Below are positions 20,055 through 28,956 of a stretch of 64,000 bases of DNA, one piece after another. The stretch covers positions 62,001 to 126,000 of the forward strand of contig NZ_SOAL01000010.1 of NCBI RefSeq assembly GCF_004364775.1, written 5' to 3'. The position numbers were made by a program, and so were the translations under genes. The notes beneath the pieces are model-generated. The model saw nothing but the letters and a program-made list of their open reading frames with translations. It had not been told where the DNA came from and made no database searches. How positions within the stretch are numbered: position 1 is the first letter of the stretch; each line of letters opens with the position of its first letter. The DNA is from Comamonas sp. JUb58 (GTDB taxonomy: Bacteria; Pseudomonadota; Gammaproteobacteria; Burkholderiales; Burkholderiaceae_C).

Positions 20055-20093
20055 AAGCCGCCGATCCTGGACGCCCAGGGTCGGCGGCTTTTT
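20055..20093 (+). terminator. Intrinsic terminator ending the catabolic cluster
   Basis: Long stem beginning AAAGCCGCCGA and ending TCGGCGGCTTTTT with inner CCTGG/CCAGG pairing. It lies between the Bug protein gene and the convergent phoX gene, with the T run on the plus strand. Confidence 0.9.
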
Positions 20094-20114
20094 CTATGCA
20101 GCGCGGCTAGCGGA

Positions 20115-22148
20115 TCACACGCCGATCGGGCCGCCGTCCACCTTCTGGATCACCACCGTCGACGAGCGCGGGCGCACCGTGCCCTCAGGCGCGCGGGTGG
20201 CATCGGCCGTGCCATAGGCGGGCCAGTTCACCGGGTGCTGGATGTTGAGGAAGATGCTGGTGTGGTCGGGCGTATAGGCAAAGCCGGTGATCTCGGCCTC
20301 GTTCGGGCCGACAAAGAAGCGGCGCAGCTCGGCCTGGTTGGCGGCGTTGATGACCGGGCCTGTGCCCTTGGCATCCTTCAGCGCGCCCGGCACCACGGCC
20401 AGCATCTGGTCGTTGGTGGCCTTGGCAACCGCATTGTTGCGGCCACCATCGATGCCGTTGTCGGTCTGGATCCACAGAATGCCGCGGTCATCGAAAGCAA
20501 TGCCATCGGGGCTGGCGAGCTGGTTCAGCTCGGTCAGACCCGAGCGGTTGGTGTCGGCGTTGGAGGCGGCATCAGAGCCAAAGACAAAGATGTCCCAGCG
20601 GAAGGTGTTGGCACCGGCGTCGTCGTGCCAGCGCACGATATGGCCGTTCACATTGTTCAGGCGCGGGTTGGCGGCATTGGTGCCGCGCTCGGCATTGCGG
20701 CTGGTGTTGTTGGTCAGGGTCAGGTAGACATCGCCATTGCTGGGGTGCACGGCTGTCCACTCGGGGCGGTCCATCGGTGTGGCACCGACAAAGTCTGCCG
20801 CGCCACGGGTGTTGATCAGGATGGCATCGATATTGCCAAAGGCCTCGCCCAGGCTGCGGCCGTCCTTGCCCTTGGTGGCAGGGGTCAGCGCCAGCCATTC
20901 GCCCTTGCCTTCGGCATCAAAGCGCGCCACGTACAGGGTGCCCTTGTCCAGGTACTTGTTGCCCACGGCAATGCGGTCGCTGCGCGCGGCATCCTTGGGG
21001 TCCCACAGCGCTTCGGACACAAAGCGGTAGATGTACTCAAAGCGCGAATCATCGCCGCTGTAGAAGGCCAGCGGCTTGCCGGCTACCGGGATACCGTAGG
21101 CAGCGCCTTCGTGAGCAAAGCGGCCCATCGCGGTGCGCTTGGTGGCCGTGCTGCCGGGGTCATAGGGATCAATCTCGACCAGGTAGCCAAAACCGTTGAC
21201 CTCGTTGCGCCAGTCCTGCAGGCCATCCGCGCCAGTAGCGGTGATGTTGAAGCGGGCAAATTCGCCTTGCTGCTCCGTCGCATCGCCGGCGGCTGTTTCC
21301 CACTGGTAGCGGCCCAGCTTGGCCTGCACGCCCACCCGCTTTTGCGCGGCGGTTTGCTCGCCGGTGTTGACAAAGCAGGCGGCCCAGTTTTCTTCGGCGG
21401 TGATGTAGGTTCCCCAAGGGGTGGTGCCATTGCCGCAGTTGTTGTTGGTGCCGCGCACCTGGGTGCCTGCGGTGGAAAACGGCGTCTTGACCCAGTCCGT
21501 GCCCGCCACAGGGCCGGACAGGTTCATCGGCGTGGCCGAAGTGAAGCGGCGGTTGTAGCGCGAGTTCTGGATGATCTCCCACTGGCTGCCCTGCTTGCGC
21601 ACATGCATCACGGCAACGCCATGGGCATTGACCTCTTTGCGCACCTCTTCTGCCGGGCGCTTGCCGTCCACCGAAGTGGGGCCGTTCGGGTGCAAGGCTT
21701 TTTCGTCGATGTACTCGTGGTTGACGACCAGCAGGCCCTCGCTTGAGCTGCCGGCCAGCGGGAAGTAGTGCATGCCGTCATGGTGCATGCCGGTGGAGTG
21801 CAGCAGATCCTGCGAGGTGTTGCGGCCTTCATTGCTCCAGGGCGCTGCCTGGTCGTTGAGCGGCGTGCCCCAGGCACCGATGGCCGAGGCCACGTAGCCG
21901 GCGGGGACCACGCAGGCATCCGTCATCGAGTTGGGCAGCGACGCAAAGCCGAGCTTGACGGCCTTGTCATCATCGCCATCACTGCCGCCACCGCAGGCGG
22001 AAATGCTGGCACCGGCAAACAGCGCCAGGGCCGAGCCCAGGCTGCCGCGCATCACCAGACGGCGCGACATGTTCGCTTCGAGAATGGTGCTGAAAGGGGT
22101 GTTGCCGTCCGTGTTGCGGACGACCTTGTCGGAAATGGATTTGCTCAT
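20115..22148 (-). CDS. PhoX-family alkaline phosphatase, Tat-exported
   Basis: 677 residues. PhoX enzymes are calcium/iron-dependent periplasmic phosphatases exported folded by Tat. The N-terminus has SRRLVMRG with Arg29-Arg30, a hydrophobic stretch and then ISACGGGSDGDD, so Cys52 could also be lipidated. Conserved blocks include LLVVNHEYIDE, GVAVMHVRK, NNNCGNGTTPWGTYITAEENW, GYLVEIDPYDP, RFAHEGAAY, YSGDDSRFEYIYRFVS, RPEWTAVHPSNGDVYLTLTNN, SPDGIAFDDRGILWIQTDN and GPNEAEITGFAYTPD. The start at 22148 (MSKSISDK) follows a GGAGAGTC site. No convincing Pho box is visible upstream. Confidence 0.92.
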   Translation of the reverse strand: MSKSISDKVVRNTDGNTPFSTILEANMSRRLVMRGSLGSALALFAGASISACGGGSDGDDDKAVKLGFASLPNSMTDACVVPAGYVASAIGAWGTPLNDQAAPWSNEGRNTSQDLLHSTGMHHDGMHYFPLAGSSSEGLLVVNHEYIDEKALHPNGPTSVDGKRPAEEVRKEVNAHGVAVMHVRKQGSQWEIIQNSRYNRRFTSATPMNLSGPVAGTDWVKTPFSTAGTQVRGTNNNCGNGTTPWGTYITAEENWAACFVNTGEQTAAQKRVGVQAKLGRYQWETAAGDATEQQGEFARFNITATGADGLQDWRNEVNGFGYLVEIDPYDPGSTATKRTAMGRFAHEGAAYGIPVAGKPLAFYSGDDSRFEYIYRFVSEALWDPKDAARSDRIAVGNKYLDKGTLYVARFDAEGKGEWLALTPATKGKDGRSLGEAFGNIDAILINTRGAADFVGATPMDRPEWTAVHPSNGDVYLTLTNNTSRNAERGTNAANPRLNNVNGHIVRWHDDAGANTFRWDIFVFGSDAASNADTNRSGLTELNQLASPDGIAFDDRGILWIQTDNGIDGGRNNAVAKATNDQMLAVVPGALKDAKGTGPVINAANQAELRRFFVGPNEAEITGFAYTPDHTSIFLNIQHPVNWPAYGTADATRAPEGTVRPRSSTVVIQKVDGGPIGV

Positions 22149-22600
22149 CGCTTCGACTCTCCAGATTATTGAACCACCGTAGGGAAGGCCCAGTCTAGAA
22201 AGCGGCACAGCGACTTTTGTGAATCTCCGATGACGTCACAGCACTGTCATCGATGCGATAAGTTTGTGCGTTATAAGTCCCTGTTCAAAGTCTCTACGCA
22301 GCCGCGTTGGAGTGCAATCGGGATGAGTTCGAAGCGATGGTCCGCCGCTTGCACCGGGGTGCAAGCAAGGGCCAGCGCGCAGAAATCGCCCGATTTCACT
22401 CCAACCCGTAGGGACAGTGGCTTTGCGCTGCCCGGGTAGGGAGCGGTCTGCGTCGTTGCAAATCCTCGCAATAGCGCGGCTATTGCTGCGGTGTTGCGCG
22501 GCTGGGCGCCCCCTCGCATCCCATCTCGCAAAGACACTGTCGCGGCGCGAGGAGACTTTGAACAGGGTCCAAGCCGCGCCACGCCCGCACAAACTGCCAA
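22149..22600. other. phoX upstream region with a structured repeat
   Basis: 452 bp without a believable gene. The left 130 bp is the phoX upstream region, including a short palindromic TGACGTCA. The remainder is the inverted-repeat element described separately. Open frames across it follow its internal symmetry rather than coding bias. Confidence 0.65.
22279..22567. repeat. 289-bp element with perfect 16-bp terminal inverted repeats
   Basis: CCCTGTTCAAAGTCTC at 22279-22294 is exactly inverted at 22552-22567. Inside are a 9-bp hairpin GCTTGCACC/GGTGCAAGC (22347-22366), a 7-bp hairpin GAAATCG/CGATTTC (22382-22397), an enclosing stem GTTGGAGTG/CACTCCAAC (22306-22405), and GCAATAGC/GCTATTGC (22468-22486). 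No target duplication is obvious. MITE-like or a decayed insertion sequence. Confidence 0.7.
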
Positions 22601-23491
22601 TTAATCCAGGCGGTACCGATGCTGCAGGGACTGGTCCAGACCGAACTCGACCAAGAGCTGTTGCAAGCGTTCAGCCGCTGCTCGCTTTTTCTGGCCGGTG
22701 TATTTGGCCAAGATCAGCTCGTTCTTCATGCTGTGTTCCCAACCAACCAGCTCGGTCACGGTGACCTGGTAGCCCTGGCTTTCCAGGTAGAGGCAGCGCA
22801 GCACATTGGTGATCTGGCTGCCCATCTCGCGGGTGTGGATGGGGTGGCGCCAGAGTTCGGCCAGGGGCGTGCGCGACAGGCTCATGGCCTTGTTCTGGCG
22901 CAGGCATGCGGCTACTTCGGCCTGGCAGCAAGGCACCAGTACCATGGCGCGGGCATGCTTTTCCAGGCCAAAGGCGATGGCGTCATCGGTGGCGGTATCG
23001 CAGGCATGCAGCGCGGTGACCACATCAAAGCGCTCGGGCACCGCATCGGTACGGGTCGAATCGGCGACCGACATGTTCAGGAACGACATGCGGTCAAAAC
23101 CCAGATCGGCCGCCAGCTGCTGCGAGGCCTCGACCAGCGGCGCACGGGTTTCGATGCCGTAGATATGGCCACGGCCCAGGTTCTTGAAGAACAGGTCGTA
23201 GAGGATAAAACCCAGGTAGGACTTGCCGGCGCCATGGTCGGCCAGGCTGACCGGGTGGTCTTGCGCCGACAGCTCGGTCAGCAAAGGCTCGATGAACTGG
23301 TAGAGGTGATAGACCTGCTTGAGCTTGCGGCGCGAATCCTGGTTCAGCTTGCCATCGCGCGTGAGGATGTGCAGCGCCTTGAGCAGCTCAATCGACTGGC
23401 CGGGCTTGAGCTCCAGCTGCTGGGCGACATCGGGGGCGGCGGGCTTGGGGGTGCTACGGCCTGCGGCGCGCGGTGCTTTCATCGTTTTCAT
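22601..23491 (-). CDS. SAM-dependent methyltransferase (METTL25/TRM13-like class)
   Basis: 296 residues. A lysine/proline-rich N-terminus leads to a helical segment and a class I methyltransferase domain: VSLADHGAGKSYLGFILYDLFF (motif I), IYGIETRAPLVEAS (motif II) and FDVVTALHACDTATDDAI. VPCCQAEV is a PCC-type motif seen in this group. The substrate is unknown; tRNA or rRNA modification is possible. The first ATG overlaps the stop of the DUF1415 gene as ATGA, suggesting coupling. A second ATG nine bases inside (23482) has a better-spaced AAGGA, so the start is uncertain by three codons. Confidence 0.8.
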   Translation of the reverse strand: MKTMKAPRAAGRSTPKPAAPDVAQQLELKPGQSIELLKALHILTRDGKLNQDSRRKLKQVYHLYQFIEPLLTELSAQDHPVSLADHGAGKSYLGFILYDLFFKNLGRGHIYGIETRAPLVEASQQLAADLGFDRMSFLNMSVADSTRTDAVPERFDVVTALHACDTATDDAIAFGLEKHARAMVLVPCCQAEVAACLRQNKAMSLSRTPLAELWRHPIHTREMGSQITNVLRCLYLESQGYQVTVTELVGWEHSMKNELILAKYTGQKKRAAAERLQQLLVEFGLDQSLQHRYRLD

Positions 23492-24117
23492 TCCTTGGCC
23501 TTATCGCTGGGCGCATCCTGGTGCGGGAAGGGGCAGCGCGGGCCGACGCCCAGATCCAGCCAGCCTTCCAGACCCAGCGCATCGAGCGTGTCCATGTTCT
23601 TTTCGTAAATCGCATCGGCTTCGGGGAAGGCTTCGACGGCCTTGTCGATGCTCTCCTCGCGCAGCAGGTGCAGGATGGGGTATGGCGAGCGATTCGTGCA
23701 GTTGGTCACGTCATCGACCGTCGTGCCCTCGAACTGGAACAGAGGGTGGAACGAGGCCACCTGCAGAATGCCGCCCAGATCCAGCTCTTCGATCATTTCG
23801 TCAGCGATTTCCAGGAAATCGTTGAAATCCAGAAAATCATGCAAGGCCAGTGGCAGGATCAGCAGGGTGGTATCGCGCTTGTCCGGATTGGCTTCGGCCA
23901 GCGCTTCGAGCTCGCGGTGCAGATCATGCGCTACCGCTTCGGCATCCTGCGCATCGCTCACCACATAGTGGATCTGGTCCTTGACATGCACGCCCTTGGC
24001 AAAGGGGCAGAGGTTCAGGCCGATGACGGCTTTTTCCAGCCAGTTCACGGTGTCGGCCATCACCACCTGGTGCAAGGCCTCATCCGCAGGCGCGGGCGCA
24101 GCATGGGTATCGGTCAT
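23488..24117 (-). CDS. DUF1415 family protein
   Basis: 209 residues, a compact cytosolic protein of a family widespread in proteobacteria with no settled role. Recognisable blocks are WLEKAVIGLNLCPFAKG near residue 26, HDFLDFNDFLEIADEMI, GILQVASFHPLFQFEG and TNRSPYPILHLLRE. The C-terminal GLEGWLDLGVGPRCPFP contains a CPF motif like the N-terminal one. It starts 199 bp from dgt and overlaps the next methyltransferase gene by four bases, so the two are likely one transcription unit. Confidence 0.88.
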   Translation of the reverse strand: MTDTHAAPAPADEALHQVVMADTVNWLEKAVIGLNLCPFAKGVHVKDQIHYVVSDAQDAEAVAHDLHRELEALAEANPDKRDTTLLILPLALHDFLDFNDFLEIADEMIEELDLGGILQVASFHPLFQFEGTTVDDVTNCTNRSPYPILHLLREESIDKAVEAFPEADAIYEKNMDTLDALGLEGWLDLGVGPRCPFPHQDAPSDKAKE

Positions 24118-24316
24118 CGTGGGGCTTTCTGGTGGAGTTATAGGTGGCCAGCGGGGGCCGTCTGCGCGCCATCACCCTGCAAAGGGGTGGGCGCCAGGCG
24201 CAAGGGCGGCGCAGGGCCGCAGGCAGGCAGAGGCTGACGCTGGGCCTGCCATTGTAGCGAGGGGCGCTTTGCCACTTGCAGCGCTAAGCCATGCCCGGCG
24301 TGCAGGCGTCCGGCTG

Positions 24317-25537
24317 TCAGGGCACCAGCACGCGCTGGCCGGTCAGGCGCTCATGCTCGCGCAGGGCATAGCGGTCGGTCATGCCGGCGATGAAATCGGC
24401 CACCACGCGGGCGCAAGCGATCGGGTCCAGACCGGCGGCACGGGCGGCAAAGCGCGGCTTCATTTGGGCGGGGTCGGCCAGGTAGATGTCAAACAGCTCG
24501 CGCACCACGACCTTGGCCTGGCCGGTGGTCTGCACCACCTGCGGGTGGCGGTACAGGTTCTTGAACAAAAAGCGCTTGAGCTCGGCCGACTCGGCCGCCA
24601 TCGTGCTGCTGAAACCGACCAGGGCGGGCAGCTGGCGCACGGCATCCACATCGGCCGGCTGCGCAGCCTGCAGGCCTGCGCTGGTGTGGCGGATCACGTC
24701 GTAGATCTGCTCGCTGAGCATGCGGCGCGTGGCCTCGTACAGCCATTTGCGCTGCCAGCGCGGCTCCTGCAACTGTGGGTACTCGGCCAGTGCCTCTTGG
24801 GCATAGCGGGCAAACAGCGGCACGCCCATCAACTGCTCCAGGCTGATCAGGCCGGAGCGCACGCCGTCGTCGGCATCATGGGCGTTGTAGGCGATCTCAT
24901 CGGCCAGATTGGCCAGTTGGGCTTCCAGACCAGGCCGCTGGCCAAGCAGGAAACGCTGGCCTACGCCACCGGGTTCACGGGCCTCCAGCTGCCGCGCATG
25001 CTTGGCGGAGCAGTGCTTCAGAATCCCTTCCCGGGTTTCAAAGCAGAGGTTCAGACCGCTGTAATCGGGGTAGCGCTCTTCCAGCGTATCGACCACGCGC
25101 AGGCTCTGCATATTGTGCTCAAAGCCGCCAAAGTCCTGCATGCAGTCATTGAGCACATCCTGGCCCGCATGGCCAAAAGGCGTGTGGCCCAGGTCATGGG
25201 CCAGGCAGATGGCTTCGGTCAGGTCTTCATTGATGCGTAGCGCCCGCGCCACCGAGCGACCCAGTTGCGCCACCTCGATCGAGTGCGTGAGGCGGGTGCG
25301 AAACAGGTCGCCTTCATGGTTCAAAAAAACCTGGGTCTTGTAGACCAGACGGCGGAACGCGGTGGAGTGGACGATGCGGTCGCGGTCGCGCTGGAAGGCG
25401 CTGCGCGTGGGCGCCGCCTCTTGCGCATGCAGACGGCCCTGGCTGTGGTGGGAGAAGCAGGCATAAGGCGCCAGGCCCAGCTCGGTCCAGACTTGCTGGG
25501 GCTCGGCTGGCTGCATCAGCGGCGCTGGGCGGTCCAT
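24317..25537 (-). CDS. dgt: Deoxyguanosinetriphosphate triphosphohydrolase-like protein
   Basis: 406 residues, HD-domain phosphohydrolase that splits dNTPs (typically dGTP) to nucleoside and triphosphate. HD ligands are His85 (RLTHSIEVAQ), His114-Asp115 (CLAHDLGHTPFGHAG) and the later Asp in LANLADEIAYNAHDADDG. The N-terminal SRSAFQRDRDRIVHSTAFRRL-like block is the dGTPase signature. Start chosen at 25537, four bases past the aroB stop; an ATG at 25516 is an alternative and neither has a strong ribosome site. Linked to aroK-aroB as in many betaproteobacteria. Confidence 0.92.
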   Translation of the reverse strand: MDRPAPLMQPAEPQQVWTELGLAPYACFSHHSQGRLHAQEAAPTRSAFQRDRDRIVHSTAFRRLVYKTQVFLNHEGDLFRTRLTHSIEVAQLGRSVARALRINEDLTEAICLAHDLGHTPFGHAGQDVLNDCMQDFGGFEHNMQSLRVVDTLEERYPDYSGLNLCFETREGILKHCSAKHARQLEAREPGGVGQRFLLGQRPGLEAQLANLADEIAYNAHDADDGVRSGLISLEQLMGVPLFARYAQEALAEYPQLQEPRWQRKWLYEATRRMLSEQIYDVIRHTSAGLQAAQPADVDAVRQLPALVGFSSTMAAESAELKRFLFKNLYRHPQVVQTTGQAKVVVRELFDIYLADPAQMKPRFAARAAGLDPIACARVVADFIAGMTDRYALREHERLTGQRVLVP

Positions 25538-25541
25538 CCGC

Positions 25542-26651
25542 TCAGGCCTGTGCTGCCTCGGTGCAGCAGAGGTCGATGACTTCGCGCACCAGCGCATCGG
25601 GCGCTTCGCGTACCACCGCCTTACCTGGGCCATCGATCAGCACAAAGCGGATCGCACCAGCCTGGGATTTCTTGTCGTGGCGCATCAGTTCGAGATAGCG
25701 GCCCGCATTGTCATCAGCATCCAGAATGGCACCGCGCACCGGCAAGCCCGCACGTGCAATCAAGGCGCGCAGGCGCTGTACAAAGGCCGCATCGACCAGG
25801 CCCAGACGCTGGGACAGCTCGGCGGCCATCACCATGCCGGCGCCGACGCCTTCGCCATGCAGCCAGACGCCATAGCCCATGCCAGCTTCGATGGCGTGGC
25901 CAAAGGTGTGGCCAAAGTTCAGAATAGCGCGCAGGTCCGCCTCGCGCTCGTCCTTCGAGACCACATCGGCCTTGATCTCGCAGCTGCGGCGCACGGCATG
26001 GGCCAGCGCGCGCTTGTCGCCAGCGATCAGCGCAGGCATCTCGGCCTCCAGCCAATCCATGAAGGCCATGTCCGCAATCGGGCCGTATTTGATGACTTCG
26101 GCCAGACCGGCGCTCAGTTCGCGCGCGGGCAAGGTGTCAAAGGTGTCCAGGTCGCAGACCACCAGTTGGGGCTGGTAGAAGGCGCCGATCATGTTCTTGC
26201 CCAGCGGATGGTTGATGCCGGTCTTGCCGCCGACAGACGAATCCACCTGGGACAGCAAGGTGGTGGGCACCTGCACAAAAGGCACGCCGCGCATAAAGCT
26301 GGCCGCAGCAAAGCCGGTCATATCGCCCACGACACCGCCCCCCAAAGCAAAAAGCACCGTCTTGCGATCGGCGCCGTTTTGCATCAGGGCATCAAAGATG
26401 CCTTGCAGGGTTGTCCAGTTCTTGTGCGCTTCGCCATCGGGCAGCACTACCAGTTCGACCTTGGGGTAGTGGGGCGCCAACGCAGCCTGCAGTTGGCGGG
26501 CATAGAGCGGGGCAACCGTGTCATTGCTGACGATCAGCGCCTGCGAGGCTTTGGGGCAGTGCGCAAAGGTGTCCGCCTGGGCAAGCAAGCCAGAAGCAAT
26601 CAGGATGGGGTAGGAGCGGTCGCCCAGGTCAATATGAACAGTGTCGGTCAC
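25542..26651 (-). CDS. aroB: 3-dehydroquinate synthase
   Basis: 369 residues. Second step of the shikimate pathway, converting DAHP to 3-dehydroquinate with NAD and a divalent metal. The NAD-binding [19 protein letters not shown] (104-122) and [20 protein letters not shown] (128-147) are intact. Metal ligands are Glu in [10 protein letters not shown] (about 185), His in [11 protein letters not shown] and His in [11 protein letters not shown]. No in-frame ATG precedes the conserved start, and GTG at 26651 gives [15 protein letters not shown], so GTG initiation is inferred. It lies 40 bp after aroK and 4 bp before dgt. Confidence 0.95.
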   Translation of the reverse strand: MTDTVHIDLGDRSYPILIASGLLAQADTFAHCPKASQALIVSNDTVAPLYARQLQAALAPHYPKVELVVLPDGEAHKNWTTLQGIFDALMQNGADRKTVLFALGGGVVGDMTGFAAASFMRGVPFVQVPTTLLSQVDSSVGGKTGINHPLGKNMIGAFYQPQLVVCDLDTFDTLPARELSAGLAEVIKYGPIADMAFMDWLEAEMPALIAGDKRALAHAVRRSCEIKADVVSKDEREADLRAILNFGHTFGHAIEAGMGYGVWLHGEGVGAGMVMAAELSQRLGLVDAAFVQRLRALIARAGLPVRGAILDADDNAGRYLELMRHDKKSQAGAIRFVLIDGPGKAVVREAPDALVREVIDLCCTEAAQA

Positions 26652-26691
26652 AGGTGTTTGCGTCGGGAAGTTGTACGGTTTCGCCCGCCCA

Positions 26692-27249
26692 TTATCGGGG
26701 AGTTGCCAGATTCGCGCCCAGCTGCGGCACCAAGCCGGCAAGCTCGGCCTGCATGCTGACCTTGCGCATGACCTGGCCGGTACCACAACGCAAGGTGTCG
26801 ATGGTGTAGTGCGCCGTCTCTTCGTACAGGGCGGCACGCACAGCCAGCAGGTCCTTGAGGCGCTTGAGCGTGTCATCGCCCTGCAGCAGCGGCCGGCCGG
26901 TATCGTTGCGCAGGCGCCGGGCAATGTCTTCGGGGCTGGAATGCAGGTAGAACACCGTCGTGTGGGCATGCAGCACGGTGCGGTTCTCGGGCCGTAGCAC
27001 GGCGCCACCGCCAGTAGACAGAATGCAGGCCCGCTCCCGTGTCGCCAACGCGGCAATCACCTGGGCCTCGACATCGCGAAAAGCCTGCTCGCCCTGGGCT
27101 GAGAAGTACTCCTTGATCGTGCAGCCCAGCTGCGCCTCGATCACATGGTCGGAATCGACAAAATCCACACCCCAAAGGCGTGCCAGCTGCCGGCCGATGG
27201 TGGATTTACCACTGCCGGGCAGCCCAATCAAACACACGGAAGGTGCCAT
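26692..27249 (-). CDS. aroK: Shikimate kinase
   Basis: 185 residues. It phosphorylates shikimate at O3. P-loop GLPGSGKST at 9-17, shikimate-binding DSDHVIEAQ, then [11 protein letters not shown] and [13 protein letters not shown], and the lid [10 protein letters not shown]. Start at 27249. In related genomes aroK follows pilQ directly; here an Ig-domain lipoprotein gene and a terminator lie between, so aroK must have its own promoter in the 117-bp gap or depend on read-through. Confidence 0.95.
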   Translation of the reverse strand: MAPSVCLIGLPGSGKSTIGRQLARLWGVDFVDSDHVIEAQLGCTIKEYFSAQGEQAFRDVEAQVIAALATRERACILSTGGGAVLRPENRTVLHAHTTVFYLHSSPEDIARRLRNDTGRPLLQGDDTLKRLKDLLAVRAALYEETAHYTIDTLRCGTGQVMRKVSMQAELAGLVPQLGANLATPR

Positions 27250-27299
27250 CGCGCTACATCCTGAAAACGGACTGCACATGATAGGGCAATGGCGGGCAT

Positions 27300-27327
27300 A
27301 AAAAAACCTCCGGCGGGCCGGAGGTTT
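27300..27327 (-). terminator. Intrinsic terminator after the pil/Ig-lipoprotein operon
   Basis: On the minus strand a stem of about ten base pairs (AAACCTCCGG with CCGGAGGTTT) and a short loop is followed by seven T residues. It separates the Ig-domain lipoprotein gene from aroK. Confidence 0.9.
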
Positions 27328-27366
27328 CTTGGGCTAGACCCGTTGGAAGGGTCTACAACAACGCTA

Positions 27367-28935
27367 TCACGGTGTCGTGGGTGTCGTGGGTGTCGTTGGT
27401 TCTTCCTCCGTACAGGTCTTGGCCGTGTCCGTGATCCGGAAGGTTACTTCACGGGTCACCGAGTTAGCGGAGTTCTTTGCCGTCACAAACATGCGGTAGG
27501 TACCGACTTGCGCACAGGTCAACAATGAACCCGAGCCGATGCGGCCAGTCGAGCCTTGACCCACCACCTGCATCCAACCTGGCGCACCTTCCAGAACCCA
27601 GGTCACATTGTCACCCGTCGCCGTGAAGGCGTAGGTGTAAGAGGTTCCCACATCCATCGATGCAATTTCGCAAGGCGTGGTCGAAGAGCCGGTGCAACCA
27701 TTGATGGTGAAAGCTACAGGGGTGTCTGGCAGGTTACCCACCACGGTCAGCACCAAGGTGTTGCGTGCAACTGCGCCATTGGCATCACGCACATTCAGCA
27801 CAATGGTGTACGCACCGGGGGTCTTGACATTAGGCGTACCCGAGATCAAGCCATCGGAACTCAGACTCAAACCGGCAGGCAGGGTCGAACTGGTGGACCA
27901 CAGGAAGGGGGCCACACCGCCTTCGGCAATCAAGGCATGGGCATAAGGAGCAGCATTCTGCACAGTCTGGGTCAATTCCGAATCAGGAATGCTCAGCGCG
28001 CTGGTTGCAATCGCATGCACCACGGGAATCACGGCGTATTGCGTGATGGGATCCTGGATACCGTTGGAGACATCATTGTCAGCGCGGTCCACGGTCAGAC
28101 GCAGCAACAGGGAGCCCGATGCTGGGCCGCTAGCCACCGAGAACTGACCCACACCATTGACGGTGTTGATCTGCATGGAACCACCGTTGGACTGGCCGTT
28201 GGCCAGCAGCTTGGCGCCATCCGAGGCAGCATTGGGCACAATGCTGACCTGCAGATTGGCATTGCCCGCGCTGCTCACTGGCTGGTCATTGTCGTTCTTG
28301 AGGATTGCCTGCACCACCACGCTGTTGGGGATATTGTTCAGGTTGTCACGCGAACCAACGTAGGCGGTCTGCTTGGTCAGGGTGACCGTTGCAGGGGTTG
28401 CGGTGCTACCACCGCCTACCTTTACCGTTGCACGGTCGCTGTACACCTTGCTATCACGTGGATCGGTCACGCTGCACTGTACGGTAACTTCTCCGGCAAT
28501 GTCGTGCGAGATGATATGGAACGACGCACCACCGGCGTTGGAGCCCAGGGTGATATTGCGATACGCGCCTGGAACCTTGGCAGTGGTAGTTCCGGATGGG
28601 ATCTCCACGGTATGCTCATCCTTACCATCCAGGTAATAAAGCGCGCCGGAGTCCAGACCCGAGGTGATATTGCAGGAGAAAGCACCATCTTCCTGGTTAG
28701 GAATTGGGTTATTGCCTGCGCTGGCCTGGATGTAGAGTGTAGACATGTAGGGGTAGTAGTCCCCGTTTCCATAGCCTGGCAAACTACCACCAACATTCAC
28801 GGGCACTGTAGCCTTGGAGGCCGTCAGCTTGATGCTGTACTGCTGCTGCGATTCACCACCACTGCCACCACCGCCGCCACATGCGGCCAACAGCAGCGGG
28901 GCGACCAGCACCAAGGGTTTCAACAAATTTCTCAT
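27367..28935 (-). CDS. Putative Ig-domain lipoprotein downstream of pilQ
   Basis: 522 residues. Lipoprotein signal with LLLAAC (Cys19) followed by a glycine linker. The body is beta-rich. Residues about 335-400 match the putative-Ig (He_PIG) pattern: GGVAPFLWSTSS, LPAGLSLSSDGLISGTP, GAYTIVLNVRDANGA. Two upstream regions (about 30-170 and 180-300) look like Ig or cadherin-like domains; six Cys are scattered in the mature part. The C-terminus is a TTP repeat encoded by three tandem 9-bp units. Start at 28935 behind GGGAGAG, only 21 bp after pilQ, so it is co-transcribed with the pilus operon. Surface adhesion or secretin support are guesses. Confidence 0.75.
   Translation of the reverse strand: MRNLLKPLVLVAPLLLAACGGGGGSGGESQQQYSIKLTASKATVPVNVGGSLPGYGNGDYYPYMSTLYIQASAGNNPIPNQEDGAFSCNITSGLDSGALYYLDGKDEHTVEIPSGTTTAKVPGAYRNITLGSNAGGASFHIISHDIAGEVTVQCSVTDPRDSKVYSDRATVKVGGGSTATPATVTLTKQTAYVGSRDNLNNIPNSVVVQAILKNDNDQPVSSAGNANLQVSIVPNAASDGAKLLANGQSNGGSMQINTVNGVGQFSVASGPASGSLLLRLTVDRADNDVSNGIQDPITQYAVIPVVHAIATSALSIPDSELTQTVQNAAPYAHALIAEGGVAPFLWSTSSTLPAGLSLSSDGLISGTPNVKTPGAYTIVLNVRDANGAVARNTLVLTVVGNLPDTPVAFTINGCTGSSTTPCEIASMDVGTSYTYAFTATGDNVTWVLEGAPGWMQVVGQGSTGRIGSGSLLTCAQVGTYRMFVTAKNSANSVTREVTFRITDTAKTCTEEEPTTPTTPTTP
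27371..27397. repeat. Three tandem 9-bp repeats (GGTGTCGTG) in the Ig lipoprotein C-terminus
   Basis: GGTGTCGTG occurs twice and GGTGTCGTT once in direct succession. Unit length is a multiple of three, so copy-number change alters the TPT tail without shifting the frame. Confidence 0.7.
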
Positions 28936-28956
28936 AACTCTCCCTGTCTATCTTAA

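Noticed and set aside
22205-22255. Possible Pho box before phoX (CTGTCAT near 22245)
   Set aside because: Only one good heptamer is present, on the wrong strand, and no partner lies at the required spacing.
22236-22764. Overlapping open frames on both strands in the repeat next to the methyltransferase gene
   Set aside because: Their sequences follow the inverted repeats and hairpins, lack ribosome sites and match no family.
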